Of a stretch of DNA of 64,000 bases, positions 19,279 to 28,623 are shown in pieces. Under the pieces are notes generated by a model. That model was not told the DNA's origin, ran no database searches, and saw only the letters and a program-made list of their open reading frames with translations. Made by a program: the position numbers and the translations under genes. This DNA is from Rhodococcus rhodnii (GTDB lineage Bacteria > Actinomycetota > Actinomycetes > Mycobacteriales > Pseudonocardiaceae), in assembly GCA_000720375.1 (NCBI GenBank), contig JOAA01000017.1, forward strand, positions 1-64,000, given 5' to 3'. Each line of letters opens with the position of its first letter. Within the stretch, counting starts at the first letter, position 1.

Positions 19279-20631
19279 TCATCCGAGGCAGGATCGGACG
19301 GCCTTGGCCAGGTTTCCCGCCCGCGGGTCGTCGGGCCGGAGGTTCCAGAGGTTGGTGACGTAACCGAAGCCGACACCGGCGTCGGGGTCCGCGAAGCCGA
19401 TCGATCCGCCGGAACCCGGGTGGCCGAACGATCCCGGCCCGACCCCCATCGGCACCGCTCGGCTGGCTCGAAAGAACCCGAGCGACATGTTGAAAGTACG
19501 GTCAGCCGGGAGGCTCAGCCCCGGCGGCAGCCCGTGCATCCGTGTCTTGTCGGTCTGCACGGCCATCGCCCTCTTGACCGTCGCCGGACTGAGCAGCCGT
19601 ATCCCATCGACGCGGCTCACCGTGGCGGCATACATCCGTGCCAACGATCGCGCGTCGGAGAGCATGTTCGCGGCCGGGAACTCCGCCGCGCGCCAGGCAC
19701 GCGTGGTGTAAATATCGGGGTTGGTCAAGGCGCCGCCGAGTTCGCCGGCGCGGGCCAGGACCGATCCCGGACTGTACAAGGATTTGACCCATGCGGTGAC
19801 CGTGTCCGCGTCCAGCCCGGTCAGCTTGATCAACGCGGCGATCATCTCCTCCAGGGACAACGGCGCGGTGAACTCGACCCGGGCCACCCGGTGTTCTTCC
19901 TTCTCAGGCAACCCGATCCAGGCGCTCAGCCGGAGAGGACGAGCGACTTCGTCGGCGAAGAACGTGCCGAGTGACTTGCCGGTGATCCGACGCACGACCT
20001 CCCCGACCAGAAACCCGTAGGTGACGGCGTGGTAGATGTGCTCGGTGCCCGGCTGCCACAATGGCTTCTGCGCCTCGAGTGCACGGATGACCGGGTGCCA
20101 GGCGCACGCCTGCTCGAAGGTCAGCGGCCCGTCGACAACCGGCAGACCGGCTTGATGTGACAGCAGCCAGCGCACCAGGATCTTGTCCTTGCCGCCTGTG
20201 CCGAATTCGGGCCAGTACTTGACTACCGGGGCATCCAGATCCAGCTGACCGCGCTGTGCCAGGATATGGGCGCAGATCGCGGTCGCGCCCTTCGTCGTGG
20301 ATGCGACTCGGACGATGGTGTTCTTGCGCCACGGTCGGTTCGCCGCGCGATTGGCGAGGCCGTCCCACAGGTTGACCACAGGGCGGCCGCCCACGTAGAC
20401 GCTGCACGCCGCGCCGATCTCGCCAGGGTTTCCGTTGAAGTTCGCGCGGAACACGTCCGCGACCTTTCCCCAGCCGTGCTCAACACCGCGCTCGGCATCG
20501 TCACCACCGCTCGCGGAGGCGGTGCCGTGGCCGGTGAGGCCAGCGAGCGCGCCGGCACCCAGCACGCCCGTCAACACGGTCCGGCGCCCAACCTGTCGTT
20601 GTTCGGGTGTCCCACCTGTCGCGTCTACCAT
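19279..20631 (-). CDS. Class C beta-lactamase-like serine hydrolase (esterase EstB type), Tat-exported
   Basis: The protein has 450 residues and a Tat-type leader (GRRTVLTGVLGAGALAG). The serine-hydrolase triad of the penicillin-binding/class C fold is visible: S-T-T-K at about residue 109, a Tyr motif IYHAVTYG near 200, and GHPGSGGS near the end in place of KTG. The motif spacing and the DGLANRAANRPWRKNTIVRVASTTK block fit the esterase/D-alanyl peptidase-like branch better than true resistance enzymes. The ATG follows AAAGGG by 8 bases. It is convergent with the Ere-like gene, so the two are not one operon. Confidence 0.88.
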   Translation of the reverse strand: MVDATGGTPEQRQVGRRTVLTGVLGAGALAGLTGHGTASASGGDDAERGVEHGWGKVADVFRANFNGNPGEIGAACSVYVGGRPVVNLWDGLANRAANRPWRKNTIVRVASTTKGATAICAHILAQRGQLDLDAPVVKYWPEFGTGGKDKILVRWLLSHQAGLPVVDGPLTFEQACAWHPVIRALEAQKPLWQPGTEHIYHAVTYGFLVGEVVRRITGKSLGTFFADEVARPLRLSAWIGLPEKEEHRVARVEFTAPLSLEEMIAALIKLTGLDADTVTAWVKSLYSPGSVLARAGELGGALTNPDIYTTRAWRAAEFPAANMLSDARSLARMYAATVSRVDGIRLLSPATVKRAMAVQTDKTRMHGLPPGLSLPADRTFNMSLGFFRASRAVPMGVGPGSFGHPGSGGSIGFADPDAGVGFGYVTNLWNLRPDDPRAGNLAKAVRSCLG

Positions 20632-20973
20632 GCTGTAATCCCTTTCTAATTCAGGAGAAGACCTACGCTGCAGGGACGGCCACTAGGAGTGGTTGCGGTG
20701 GTAAGCGGCCGTGCCGCAAGCACGCTTCGAACGAATAGTCCGCCGAGCGCTTCGACTTGCCACGGGCGCGCCCGTCGTAGGTGATGTGCCGCGGATTGCT
20801 GACCACGGCAGCCACGATCGCCCGTCGTCCTGACACGGGGCAGTCACAGGGCTGACATGGCCGTTGCGAACGCCTGAGAGTGGCCCTGCGCAGCGCGCCG
20901 ATGTGCGGCTAGAGTTCAAGTTGGCAGCTCTGCTCTGGCAGGCACGGCCTCGGGAGGGCCAGTCCGACGGCCC
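20632..20973. other. Intergenic, no gene recognised
   Basis: These 342 bases lie between the serine hydrolase start and the SHOCT-like remnant. Open frames exist on both strands, but none has a ribosome site or a recognisable motif. The promoter of the serine hydrolase should lie at the left end. Confidence 0.35.
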
Positions 20974-21275
20974 TTACTCGCAGAACACGCGCACTGTGGT
21001 GTCGGTCTGATCCACATCCAGGGTCAGATCGTCAAGGTGGTCCACGAACTCCTCGAGCTGTTCGGGTTTGAGCTGCCCCAGATCAAACGGCACACCCGCC
21101 TTGGTCAGCTCGGTGTTGACCTTCTGCACCGCCACCGGCGGAATCAGCGCCGCCAGCTTCACCCCGGCCCGCAGCAACTGCAGCGGCACCCGGACGTTGA
21201 CCTTCGTCCGCTCCCCGCCCTCCAAATAGGCGAACCGACCGAACGGCCCGCCGAGCCGCCCCCTCTTGCCCCACA
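20974..21275 (-). pseudogene. SHOCT-like/DUF2089-type protein, 5' truncated
   Basis: From about 21240 onward the frame matches the C-terminal domain of small regulatory proteins of this type: KVNVRVPLQLLRAGVKLAA, LIPPVAVQKVNTEL, then an acidic VDHLDDLTLDV and a VRVFCE end. The family's N-terminal SHOCT or helix-turn-helix half is absent. The frame instead runs straight into the nucleotide-binding part of an alcohol-dehydrogenase-like relic at about 21275. The ATG at 21276 is probably accidental and belongs to the foreign part. Confidence 0.65.
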
Positions 21276-21708
21276 ACGAATCCGGCCTCGAGTGCCCGGC
21301 CGATCGAGGTCGTCCCGCCGACGATCAGCACATGTCGCCCGCGGTGAATCCGGCCAGGGTGACCAGTGCGTCGTGTTCGGTCGCCAGCCCGACGGGGAAA
21401 GCCGCCGCGTCCGCAAAGGACAGTCCATCTGGGATAGGCAGCAGCAGGCGCGGGTCGCACAAGGCATAGGTGTGGGGCAAGCGGGCTGGAGGTTTCCACA
21501 ACGCCAGCCAGTTCCATCCCCGCCGGGTAGACGTCACTGGTCTTCATGCTGGGTTGTACATCCCCTCCAGCATGTGCAGGTCGGCCCGGTTCAGGCCCGC
21601 GGCCTGCACACGGACGCGGACCGCGCCCAGCCGCATGGCCGGGATGTCGGCGTCGTCGCGCAGTTCCCAGTCCGCTCCCGTTCCGCCGATGAGTGCGCGC
21701 ATGGTCAT
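21276..21708 (-). pseudogene. Quinone oxidoreductase / MDR zinc-dehydrogenase-like, frameshifted remnant
   Basis: The gene began at ATG 21708, overlapping the upstream stop (ATGA). It reads MRALIGGTGADWELRDDADIP … AAGLNRADLHMLEGMYNP, the standard GroES-like start. It then shifts frame near 21555 to continue as SDVYPAGMELAGVVE, and shifts again to YALCDPRLLLPIPDGLSFADAAAFPVG. One more shift gives VLIVGGTTSIGRALEAG, the nucleotide-binding motif. There it ends abruptly in the SHOCT-like relic, so about half the enzyme is missing. The SnoaL-like gene upstream shares its transcript. Confidence 0.8.
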
Positions 21709-22271
21709 TCGTTTTCTCCGAGATCTGGTGGAGTGGTGTGCAGCAGGCGCGGGTCGGGCGCTTCGCCGGACATGGCCAGCAGCCCGATCACGGCCCGGCC
21801 GAGGGTGATCAGGTCGCGCGGGTTTTTCTTGTTCAGGCCGCCGATGAGCTGCTTGAGCACGGTGAGCTGGTCGAAGTAGACGCGCTCGGTGACGAGGTTC
21901 TCGTTCTCGTCGAAGATGAAGTACGCCGTCATCCTGGTGCGGTGCTTCGCCCCGGTCGGCGGGATCTTGCCGAGCGGGCCCAGATGCGTTCCCAGCAACC
22001 AGAATTCGACGATCACCGCGTCGTGGCTGTGCCGGATCGCGATGATCTCGTGGTCCTGATCGGGAAAGGCGACCCGGGTGTCGTGGTAGTAGCCGCGCAC
22101 CTCGCTGTCGCCGTCATGGACGGTCATCGATGCGATCAGCTCGTAGTGCGGATGCGGGAACGTGGCCAACACGTCGTCCCAGTCCTGCCGGACCTCGTCG
22201 TGGAAGTGGTCGAGGACCAGCTTCTGCCGGGCCCGCAGCACGTCCTCCGGTGGAAAAGTGAAGGTGGTCAT
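21705..22271 (-). CDS. SnoaL-like ester cyclase (NTF2 fold)
   Basis: The ATG at 22271 gives a 188-residue protein after a GGAG ribosome site, although the frame is open to 22391. The pattern LDHFHDEVRQDWDDVLATFPHPHYELI … DGDSEVRGYYHDTRVAFPDQDHEIIAIRHSHDAVIVEFWLLGTHLG is typical of SnoaL-like proteins. The fold is a cone-shaped NTF2 barrel used in polyketide cyclisation and many other reactions, and the substrate here is unknown. It is transcribed away from the TetR gene that carries twin operators in the shared promoter, so TetR control is likely. The MDR gene that follows it in the operon is broken. Confidence 0.82.
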   Translation of the reverse strand: MTTFTFPPEDVLRARQKLVLDHFHDEVRQDWDDVLATFPHPHYELIASMTVHDGDSEVRGYYHDTRVAFPDQDHEIIAIRHSHDAVIVEFWLLGTHLGPLGKIPPTGAKHRTRMTAYFIFDENENLVTERVYFDQLTVLKQLIGGLNKKNPRDLITLGRAVIGLLAMSGEAPDPRLLHTTPPDLGENE

Positions 22272-22423
22272 GATGTCTCCGGGCTGTTGTGGTGGGTGAT
22301 GTGGCCGTGTGTGAACGTGGGACTGGTGCACCAGGGCGGCAAAGTAGGGCGTTGCAGCCGAGCTGTCACCGACACGTCGGCGGCCAGCCACGGATGGGTT
22401 GTCGTCATCGACCGCTCCCTAAA

Positions 22424-22457
22424 CCTACGGTGTAGGAATATAAGCCTACGGTGTAGG
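22424..22457. promoter_or_regulatory. Twin TetR operators in a divergent promoter
   Basis: Two identical copies of CCTACGGTGTAGG (22424-22436 and 22445-22457) are perfect CCTAC/GTAGG inverted repeats whose centres are 21 bp apart, two turns of DNA. An AT-rich ATATAA sits between them as a possible -10. They precede the TetR gene and face the SnoaL gene, so they should bind the TetR dimer. Confidence 0.85.
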
Positions 22458-22488
22458 ATTTGTCCAGCGCGGAACAAGGGAGACTGGA

Positions 22489-23163
22489 GTGGCGGACAGC
22501 AAGCCGCGGCGCGGCCGACCCGCGGGCGGCAGCCCGATCCTCACCAGAGAGCGCATCGTCACCGAGGCGGTGATGATGGCCGAGGAGGCAGGGCTCGACG
22601 CGATCACCATGCGAGGGCTCGCCCGGCGGCTGAACGTCGACACGATGAGCCTGTACCACCACATCGACAACAGAGAGACGCTGCTCAACCAGATCACCGA
22701 GCTCGTCCTCGCCAGCATGGAACTACCACCGGCCACCGGCGTGTTCCGCGACGACGTACACGCGATGGCGCAAGCGTTCCGCCGCGTGGTGCTTCAGTAC
22801 CCGCGCTGCGCGCCGCTGGTCCTCACCCGCCAGCTCGGCTCGTTCGCGGCCCTGGCCCCGATCGAGGCCGTACTGTCCATCCTTCGCGACGCGGGATTTC
22901 CACCCGACCGCGCCGTACACGCCATGCGATCAATGCTCGCCTTCGTGATCGGCACCCTGCTCCGTGAGGTCTCCGCAAGCCCCACCTTCAGTGGGGAGAA
23001 CCTGGGCGGCGTCGAACGGCGGCTGGCCGAACTCACCGCATCGCAGCTGCCGCATGTCGTCGAATCCGCGCCACACCTGGCCATCTGCGACCACGAAGAG
23101 GAGTTCCACTTCGGACTCGACCTGCTGATCACAGCCGTCGAACTACAACTCCAGCGACAATGA
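22489..23163 (+). CDS. TetR-family repressor with TetR_C-type ligand domain
   Basis: The protein has 224 residues from GTG 22489, after AGGGAG. The HTH lies at about residues 20-65 (ITMRGLARRLNVDTMSLYHHIDNRETLLNQI), and the YHHIDNRE form is typical of the TetR subgroup proper. The C-terminal domain (FRRVVLQYPRCAPLVLTRQLGSFAALAPIEAVLSILRDAGF) matches the TetR_C_1 type that binds tetracycline-like or polycyclic ligands. Two operator copies lie just upstream. With a SnoaL-like cyclase and a quinone-reductase-like relic opposite, the ligand may be a polycyclic aromatic compound (inference). Confidence 0.9.
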   Translation: MADSKPRRGRPAGGSPILTRERIVTEAVMMAEEAGLDAITMRGLARRLNVDTMSLYHHIDNRETLLNQITELVLASMELPPATGVFRDDVHAMAQAFRRVVLQYPRCAPLVLTRQLGSFAALAPIEAVLSILRDAGFPPDRAVHAMRSMLAFVIGTLLREVSASPTFSGENLGGVERRLAELTASQLPHVVESAPHLAICDHEEEFHFGLDLLITAVELQLQRQ

Positions 23164-23248
23164 CCTCGTCGCCACCTGGTCATTGGTACGGCCGATCGTG
23201 TGATGTTCGGGCAACCCACCAGGTGGCGGGTGGCCCGAACGGGTGGTG

Positions 23249-25312
23249 TCAGCTCGCGGCGACCTTGCGGATCACGTTGCAGGCGGGGAGGTACATGTTC
23301 CCGGCCGCGTCGAGCGTGAACTTCTCCGGGAAGAACAGGTCAGCCAGCACGGCCGGCCCGCCGTCACCCAGGCAGGGGTACATGTTCCTCGCGACCCGGT
23401 CACCGGGGAACCGGCCCACGCCGGCCACCACCTGCACGACACCGTCCCCTCCGACCTTGAGCACGTTCGACAGCGCCGGGAAGTACACGTTGTCCTGCGC
23501 GTCGACCTTCACGTCATAGGCGGTGCCCATGTCGATGGCGGTCGCCTGGGCACCGTGGAGGTTGGGGCCCTGCTCGGTGTACTGGCCGGTGCCGGCGAAC
23601 GTGCTGATCACGCCGTTCGTGTCGACCCGGCGGATGCGGTTGTTGGCGACGTCCGCGATGTAGATCCGGCCCTTGCTGTCGACCGCGACGCCGCCGCTCT
23701 TCCAGCCCCACGCACCCTCGAAGGCCAGGTGGGACGCGGTGGCCTGGACACCGTCGGTGCCGGGGCCCGCGACGCCGTCACCGGCGACCGTGGTGATCAC
23801 GCCGTTGGTGTCCACCTTGCGGATCCGGAGGTTGTTGGTGTCCACAATGTACAGATTGCCTGCGTTGTCGACGGTCAGGTTGCCGGGATAGCCCAGGGTC
23901 GCCGCGGTCGCGGGCCCGCCGTCACCGGAGAACCCCGCGACACCGGGCTTACCGGCGACGACTGTCGAGCTGCCTGCGGTGTCGTAGCGGCGGATCGTGC
24001 TGTCGCCTTCGGCGGCGTAGAGGTTTCCGTTGCGGTCGAAGGCCATTCCCGCGCGGTTGGTGCCGCCGCGGACGAAGGTGCTGATCACGCCCTGTGGGGT
24101 GATCTTGCGGATGTCGGCGAAGTCGTCGCCGAAGAAGACGTTGCCGAACTTGTCCACCGCGACCCCACCGGGGACGCCGATCTCCGCCGAGGTGGCCGGG
24201 CCGCCGTCGCCGCTGCGGTTGGACTTGCCGAGGATCCCGGCGATCCTGGTGATCAACGGCTGGCCGGCGATGGCCCGGACCCGGTTGTTGGTCTGGTCCG
24301 CGACGACCACGTTGGCCGTCGTGTCGACGAACACCGCGACCGGGCCGTTCATGGTGGCGAAGGTGGCCGAGCCGTCGTCACCGGAGAAGCCCGGCGAGCC
24401 GGTCCCGGCGAAGGGACGGCTCCTGCCCATGAAGCTGATGGACCGGATCCGGTTGTTGCCCGTGTCGGCCACGTACACGTTGCCGCCGGGATCGACCGCG
24501 ATCCCCTTCGGGTGGTTGTACGGCAACGGATCCGCGCCCGGTTCCACCACGGCGGTGCCCTTGAGCACCCGGTTGTTGTCGGTGTCGGCGATCCAGAGCG
24601 CTCCCCTGCCGTCGACGGCCACCCCGTGCGGGTGGTTGAGCTGGTCGGCGGCGTTGCCGGCGATCCCGGTGCCCGCGACGGTGGTGATGACACCGCTCGG
24701 GTCGACCTTGCGGATGCGGTTGTTGTTCGTGTCGGCGATGTAGAGGTTGCCGCCGCCGTCGCGCGCGAGACCGGTGGGGCCGTTGAGCTTCGCCACAAGC
24801 GCGGAGCCGCCGTCGCCGACGTTCCCGCCGGGCGGGATGGTGCCTGCGACGCCCGCGACGGTGCTGATCACACCGTTCGGGGCGACTTTGCGGACCCGGT
24901 GGTCACCGGCATCCGAGAAGTACACGTTGCCCTGTGCGTCCACCACGACACCGAACGGGTTCAGCAGCGGGATCTTGGTGGCCGGTCCGCCGTCGGGGCC
25001 GGAGCCGTAGCCGCCGTTGCCCGCGATGGTGGTGATGATCCCGTTGGGCGCGATCTTGCGGACGCGGGAACTCCAGTACTCGGTGACATAGGTGTTGCCT
25101 GCCGCGTCGCGGGCGACCCCGGACGGGGTGTCGATCCTGGCCTGGGCGGCCGGGCCACCGTCCCCGTTCGGGTCGCCGGCCAGGCCGTTGCCGGCCAATG
25201 TGGTGATCTTGCCGGACGGTGGCTGGGCCGCGTTCGCGGTCGGCGCGACGGCCAGCGTCGCGGTCAGCAGAACGGCGCACATACCCGCCGTTCTGGAAAG
25301 AACTCTGCGCAT
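23249..25312 (-). CDS. Secreted NHL-repeat beta-propeller protein
   Basis: The 687-residue protein has a signal peptide (RTAGMCAVLLTATLAVAPTANAA). About ten NHL-type repeats follow, in the form (P/G)xGVAxDxxGNxYxADxxNNRIRKV…GxIxTxAGxG, several with an inserted GDGGPA loop. Such repeats form one or more six-bladed propellers outside the cell that bind proteins, nucleic acid or glycans. There is no catalytic motif. It starts 75 bases after the 1061-residue protein stops, on the same strand, so it probably ends a three-gene operon. The upstream partner is also exported, so the two products may act together. Confidence 0.88.
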   Translation of the reverse strand: MRRVLSRTAGMCAVLLTATLAVAPTANAAQPPSGKITTLAGNGLAGDPNGDGGPAAQARIDTPSGVARDAAGNTYVTEYWSSRVRKIAPNGIITTIAGNGGYGSGPDGGPATKIPLLNPFGVVVDAQGNVYFSDAGDHRVRKVAPNGVISTVAGVAGTIPPGGNVGDGGSALVAKLNGPTGLARDGGGNLYIADTNNNRIRKVDPSGVITTVAGTGIAGNAADQLNHPHGVAVDGRGALWIADTDNNRVLKGTAVVEPGADPLPYNHPKGIAVDPGGNVYVADTGNNRIRSISFMGRSRPFAGTGSPGFSGDDGSATFATMNGPVAVFVDTTANVVVADQTNNRVRAIAGQPLITRIAGILGKSNRSGDGGPATSAEIGVPGGVAVDKFGNVFFGDDFADIRKITPQGVISTFVRGGTNRAGMAFDRNGNLYAAEGDSTIRRYDTAGSSTVVAGKPGVAGFSGDGGPATAATLGYPGNLTVDNAGNLYIVDTNNLRIRKVDTNGVITTVAGDGVAGPGTDGVQATASHLAFEGAWGWKSGGVAVDSKGRIYIADVANNRIRRVDTNGVISTFAGTGQYTEQGPNLHGAQATAIDMGTAYDVKVDAQDNVYFPALSNVLKVGGDGVVQVVAGVGRFPGDRVARNMYPCLGDGGPAVLADLFFPEKFTLDAAGNMYLPACNVIRKVAAS

Positions 25313-25386
25313 TGTCCTTGGCTTCCAGTTGGTTTCACGTCAGATGGGACGGGTGGGCGACCCCGGGGTCGCCCACCCGCGGTGGC

Positions 25387-28300
25387 TCATGGCGTCGCGT
25401 TCGCCTTGGCCCACTGGACCTGGAGCTTCAGGTTGTCCATCGCCTCCTGCAGCAACGGCGATGTCGGCGACTCGGCCCCGCTGGCGATCGCCTGGAAGTG
25501 CACGGCGATCCGGCCGTACAACCGGTCGGCACGTTGCTTGGCGACCGACGCGAGACAGTCCCCCAGCGCGTCCCGACCGTCCTGTTGGAACGGTCGACAG
25601 TCGATCGGCGGGTCACCCTCGTTCCCGTCGGACAACAGCGGCATCGGCAGCGGGCCCTTGTACTTGTTGGCCTTGACGGCGAGCGCCGCTTCGGCGTAGA
25701 TGCTCGCGATCAACGAGTTGGCCTGCATGTTGTTCTCCCGCGTGGCCGGCAGGTTGGCGGGTATCCCGTGTGCGCCGAAGAGCAGCGCCCGCAGCTGGTC
25801 GTCGTTCATCTTCGCCCTCGGCATGCCGAGGCTGACGAACGCCTGGTACAGCATCGTCAGGTTGTCCAGCTCGTGTGCGCCCAACGCGGCGTCGCCCTTG
25901 CTGGCCACCAGGTTGTAGTAGTCCGCGGTCCGGTCGCTGATCAGGTCACGGACCGGGTCCACGCCGGCCGGTGGGGCGATCCCGCCGTCCTGGATGTCGG
26001 TGTTGCGGACGATGACGACATCGGTGCTCACGCCGCCGGTCGGATTGTCCGGAACGCTCAGCGCCCTCTCGATGGTGTCCGGCGAGATCTCGTCGTTGGC
26101 CGAGCACTGGATGGGCCAGCTGGTCGGGGCCGGATCGGTCCTGCCCGTCCACCACTCGCACAACTTGAAGTACTTGCGCGCGTGGTGGGAGTAGGTCCGG
26201 TACGGCCCGCCGGGCGGGCCCTCCACGACCTCGTAGAAGGTCAGGTCGAGCGACCAGGTGGAACGGTGCACGCAGCCGGTGCTGTGGCACACCCTGCTCC
26301 ACCCCGGCTGGCTGAACTTGCCCACGTCGTAGCAGAGGTTCATCTTCCAGCTCGGGTCCAGGTACCGGCCGATCGACCACCGGTAGCCCCTCACCCCGTC
26401 ACCGCCGCCAGCCGCCGACGTGATCCGGTCTCGCCTGGGGACGTCGAACCGGCCGGGCGTGGGAGTGCACGGCTTGGCCGCGTTCGGCAGTTTGCTCAGC
26501 TTGTCGAACCCGGCCTGGGGCAGGATGTTCGGCTGGAAGATGTCGTAGTCCCTGCGGTCGAGCGGGAACACGTCGAACCGCATGTCGCGCACGGAGTTCG
26601 TGAAGTTGTCCATGCGGGCGCGGTATTCCGCGTCGAGGCCCTTGAACAGCTTGTTCACCTTGTCGGCCGCCGCGGGGTCAGCCGCGGTGAACTGTGCTGT
26701 GCTGGCCGGCAGGCCGGCCCCGGCGCTCAGGATCGCCTTCGGCCGTTCCTGTGCCGTGTCCTTCGCCGCCCACTGCGGGTTCTGCGACGCGATCAGGTAG
26801 TACGCCCGCGCCGCCTCGGCCCACATGTCCATGTTCGGCTGGGGGTTGCCGAGGTCGGTCGACAGTCTCGTGCCAAGGTTGTGGTTCGCCCAGTCGGCCA
26901 GCCAGTCGGTGGTGCCCGCGGTCCCGTACTGCGTCAGCAAGAATTGCGGGTCGGCGATGTCGCCGCCTGCGACGAACGGCGCCTCGTGGGAGTGGTCCGT
27001 GGCCATCGTCATGTACATGCCGACCTGCGGCTCGAACGTGTTGTAGTCGGGGATGGTCCGCCCGCCGTTGTAAGCCGGGTAGTCGACGTAGGTGCCCACG
27101 CTGTCGACAAAGTTCCGTTTCTGGACGTTGCTCAGGGAGTCGAGCGTCGCCTTGCCGAACGCCTCCACCTTCGTCTGCAGGGCCAGCAGGTCCTGGTGGA
27201 GCTGGTTGACCGAGCCCTGCAGCTGGTAGAGCATCTCGACCACTTGCGCGAACTTGGCCATCATGTCGCCGTAGATCTTGCCGAGGGCCACGTCGATCCG
27301 GTCGAACCGGTAGTTCATGGTGTTGTAGATGGTTCTCAGGGTGCTCTGCACCTTGGCGAAGCCGTCGGACAACGCGGCCAGGATCTGCCGCTGCGCGGCC
27401 TGGTCACCACCGCCGTTGAGCAGGCCGGAGATCACCTGCACGAGCCCGACGGCCGCACCGACCACCGCGCCGATGCCGCCGAAGGTCGCGCCGATACTGG
27501 TCGTCGTGGCGAGCGTCTGCACAGCCTGGACCACCTTGTTGGCGGCCGAGGCCAGCTTGTACACGGTCTCCACCCACGTCAGCAGCGTCGTGCTGGCGTC
27601 CTTGTCAAAGGACTTCACGGCCTCGACCAGGCCCTCGCCGATCGCCTTGCCTGCGTCGAGGTACTTCTGCCTTGCGTCGAAATCCTTCTTCGCCTGGTCG
27701 AGCGTTGCCGGGTCGGGTGGCGTGGCCTTGCTGCCGCCGGGGGCCGCCTGTGCCGCGTCCGCCTGCGCCAGCGCCTCGCTGATCTGGTCGTTGCGGCTGA
27801 TGAGGTTGGCCTGCACCGGTGCGTACTGGCGCATCACCTCGGCAATCAACGCGGACTTACCCTTGGCGCCCTCGGCGTTGATCTTGTCGAAGTCGAGCAC
27901 GCCCTGGAACGGCGGCAGCGCCTTCAACTCTGCCGTCGTCGCGGTGGCCGACAGGGCGAACAACTGGCCGGGCAGCGCGGCGCCGATCTGCTCGGTCCAG
28001 ATCTGCGCGGCCACCGCGTCGGTGGCCGCCCTGGCGCGCAGTGCCTTCCACGCGGTGGTCGACGCCTGGGTGAACTGGACGTCCAGGTCCAGGCGCTGCT
28101 GCATACCGGTGAGCCGGTCCTCGCGGGCACCGATGGCCTGGTAGAGATCCCGGCCGGTGGCGACGCCCAGCATGTTGGTCATGTTCGGGCCGGTGATCAC
28201 AGCGTCCGGTTGGGCGTAGGTGATCGTGATCAGGCGGCGGATCACGTCAGCGTGCGGCTGCTCGGCCTGCTCGGTGGTGAGCTGGCTGTTGTACGCCGCC

Positions 28301-28572
28301 CGCATGTTCGCGAGGTGGATCCGGGACGTCCGGGCGTCCGCGGTGGGGTTCTTCGCCCGCCAGTCCACGAATTCCGCGGTGGCGATGGCGTCCTTGTCCA
28401 GGGTCAGTCCGCTGGCCTTGGCGTACATCGCCGCGCTGAACAGCGCGTCGGCGATCTGTCCGTCGGACAGCCTCAACGGTGGTTCGGCGGCGACGGCCGA
28501 TTGGGCCATCCCCACCAACACCGCGGTCGCTGCCACGACCGAGGTGACACGTCTGAAATAGTGTCGGGTCAC
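25387..28572 (-). CDS. Large exported protein with hydrophobic segment flanked by long helices (unrecognised family)
   Basis: GTG 28572 after GGAGG gives 1061 residues and a clean signal peptide (RRVTSVVAATAVLVGMAQSAVA). The open frame extends 13 codons further without a ribosome site. Residues about 40-350 look mainly helical. Residues about 350-390 form a long uncharged segment (TSIGATFGGIGAVVGAAVGLVQVISGLLNGG). A heptad-like helix follows (FAKVQSTLRTIYNTMNYRFDRIDVAL … QLQGSVNQLHQDLLALQTKVEAF, about 395-480). The C-terminal half is rich in Trp, Tyr and paired Cys and looks globular. I do not recognise the family. A hydrophobic stretch between long amphipathic helices is also the layout of alpha-helical pore-forming toxins, which is a structural suggestion only. 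It lies between the ATPase and NHL genes. Confidence 0.75.
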   Translation of the reverse strand: MTRHYFRRVTSVVAATAVLVGMAQSAVAAEPPLRLSDGQIADALFSAAMYAKASGLTLDKDAIATAEFVDWRAKNPTADARTSRIHLANMRAAYNSQLTTEQAEQPHADVIRRLITITYAQPDAVITGPNMTNMLGVATGRDLYQAIGAREDRLTGMQQRLDLDVQFTQASTTAWKALRARAATDAVAAQIWTEQIGAALPGQLFALSATATTAELKALPPFQGVLDFDKINAEGAKGKSALIAEVMRQYAPVQANLISRNDQISEALAQADAAQAAPGGSKATPPDPATLDQAKKDFDARQKYLDAGKAIGEGLVEAVKSFDKDASTTLLTWVETVYKLASAANKVVQAVQTLATTTSIGATFGGIGAVVGAAVGLVQVISGLLNGGGDQAAQRQILAALSDGFAKVQSTLRTIYNTMNYRFDRIDVALGKIYGDMMAKFAQVVEMLYQLQGSVNQLHQDLLALQTKVEAFGKATLDSLSNVQKRNFVDSVGTYVDYPAYNGGRTIPDYNTFEPQVGMYMTMATDHSHEAPFVAGGDIADPQFLLTQYGTAGTTDWLADWANHNLGTRLSTDLGNPQPNMDMWAEAARAYYLIASQNPQWAAKDTAQERPKAILSAGAGLPASTAQFTAADPAAADKVNKLFKGLDAEYRARMDNFTNSVRDMRFDVFPLDRRDYDIFQPNILPQAGFDKLSKLPNAAKPCTPTPGRFDVPRRDRITSAAGGGDGVRGYRWSIGRYLDPSWKMNLCYDVGKFSQPGWSRVCHSTGCVHRSTWSLDLTFYEVVEGPPGGPYRTYSHHARKYFKLCEWWTGRTDPAPTSWPIQCSANDEISPDTIERALSVPDNPTGGVSTDVVIVRNTDIQDGGIAPPAGVDPVRDLISDRTADYYNLVASKGDAALGAHELDNLTMLYQAFVSLGMPRAKMNDDQLRALLFGAHGIPANLPATRENNMQANSLIASIYAEAALAVKANKYKGPLPMPLLSDGNEGDPPIDCRPFQQDGRDALGDCLASVAKQRADRLYGRIAVHFQAIASGAESPTSPLLQEAMDNLKLQVQWAKANATP

Positions 28573-28623
28573 GCGGGAAAACCTCCAGATGGCATCTCCA
28601 CCCCCAGCCATCAGGTGAAGCGT

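Noticed and set aside
23243..25699. Plus-strand open frame of 818 codons over the NHL gene
   Set aside because: It is antisense to the repeat-rich NHL gene, and the periodic sequence simply mirrors the propeller repeats.
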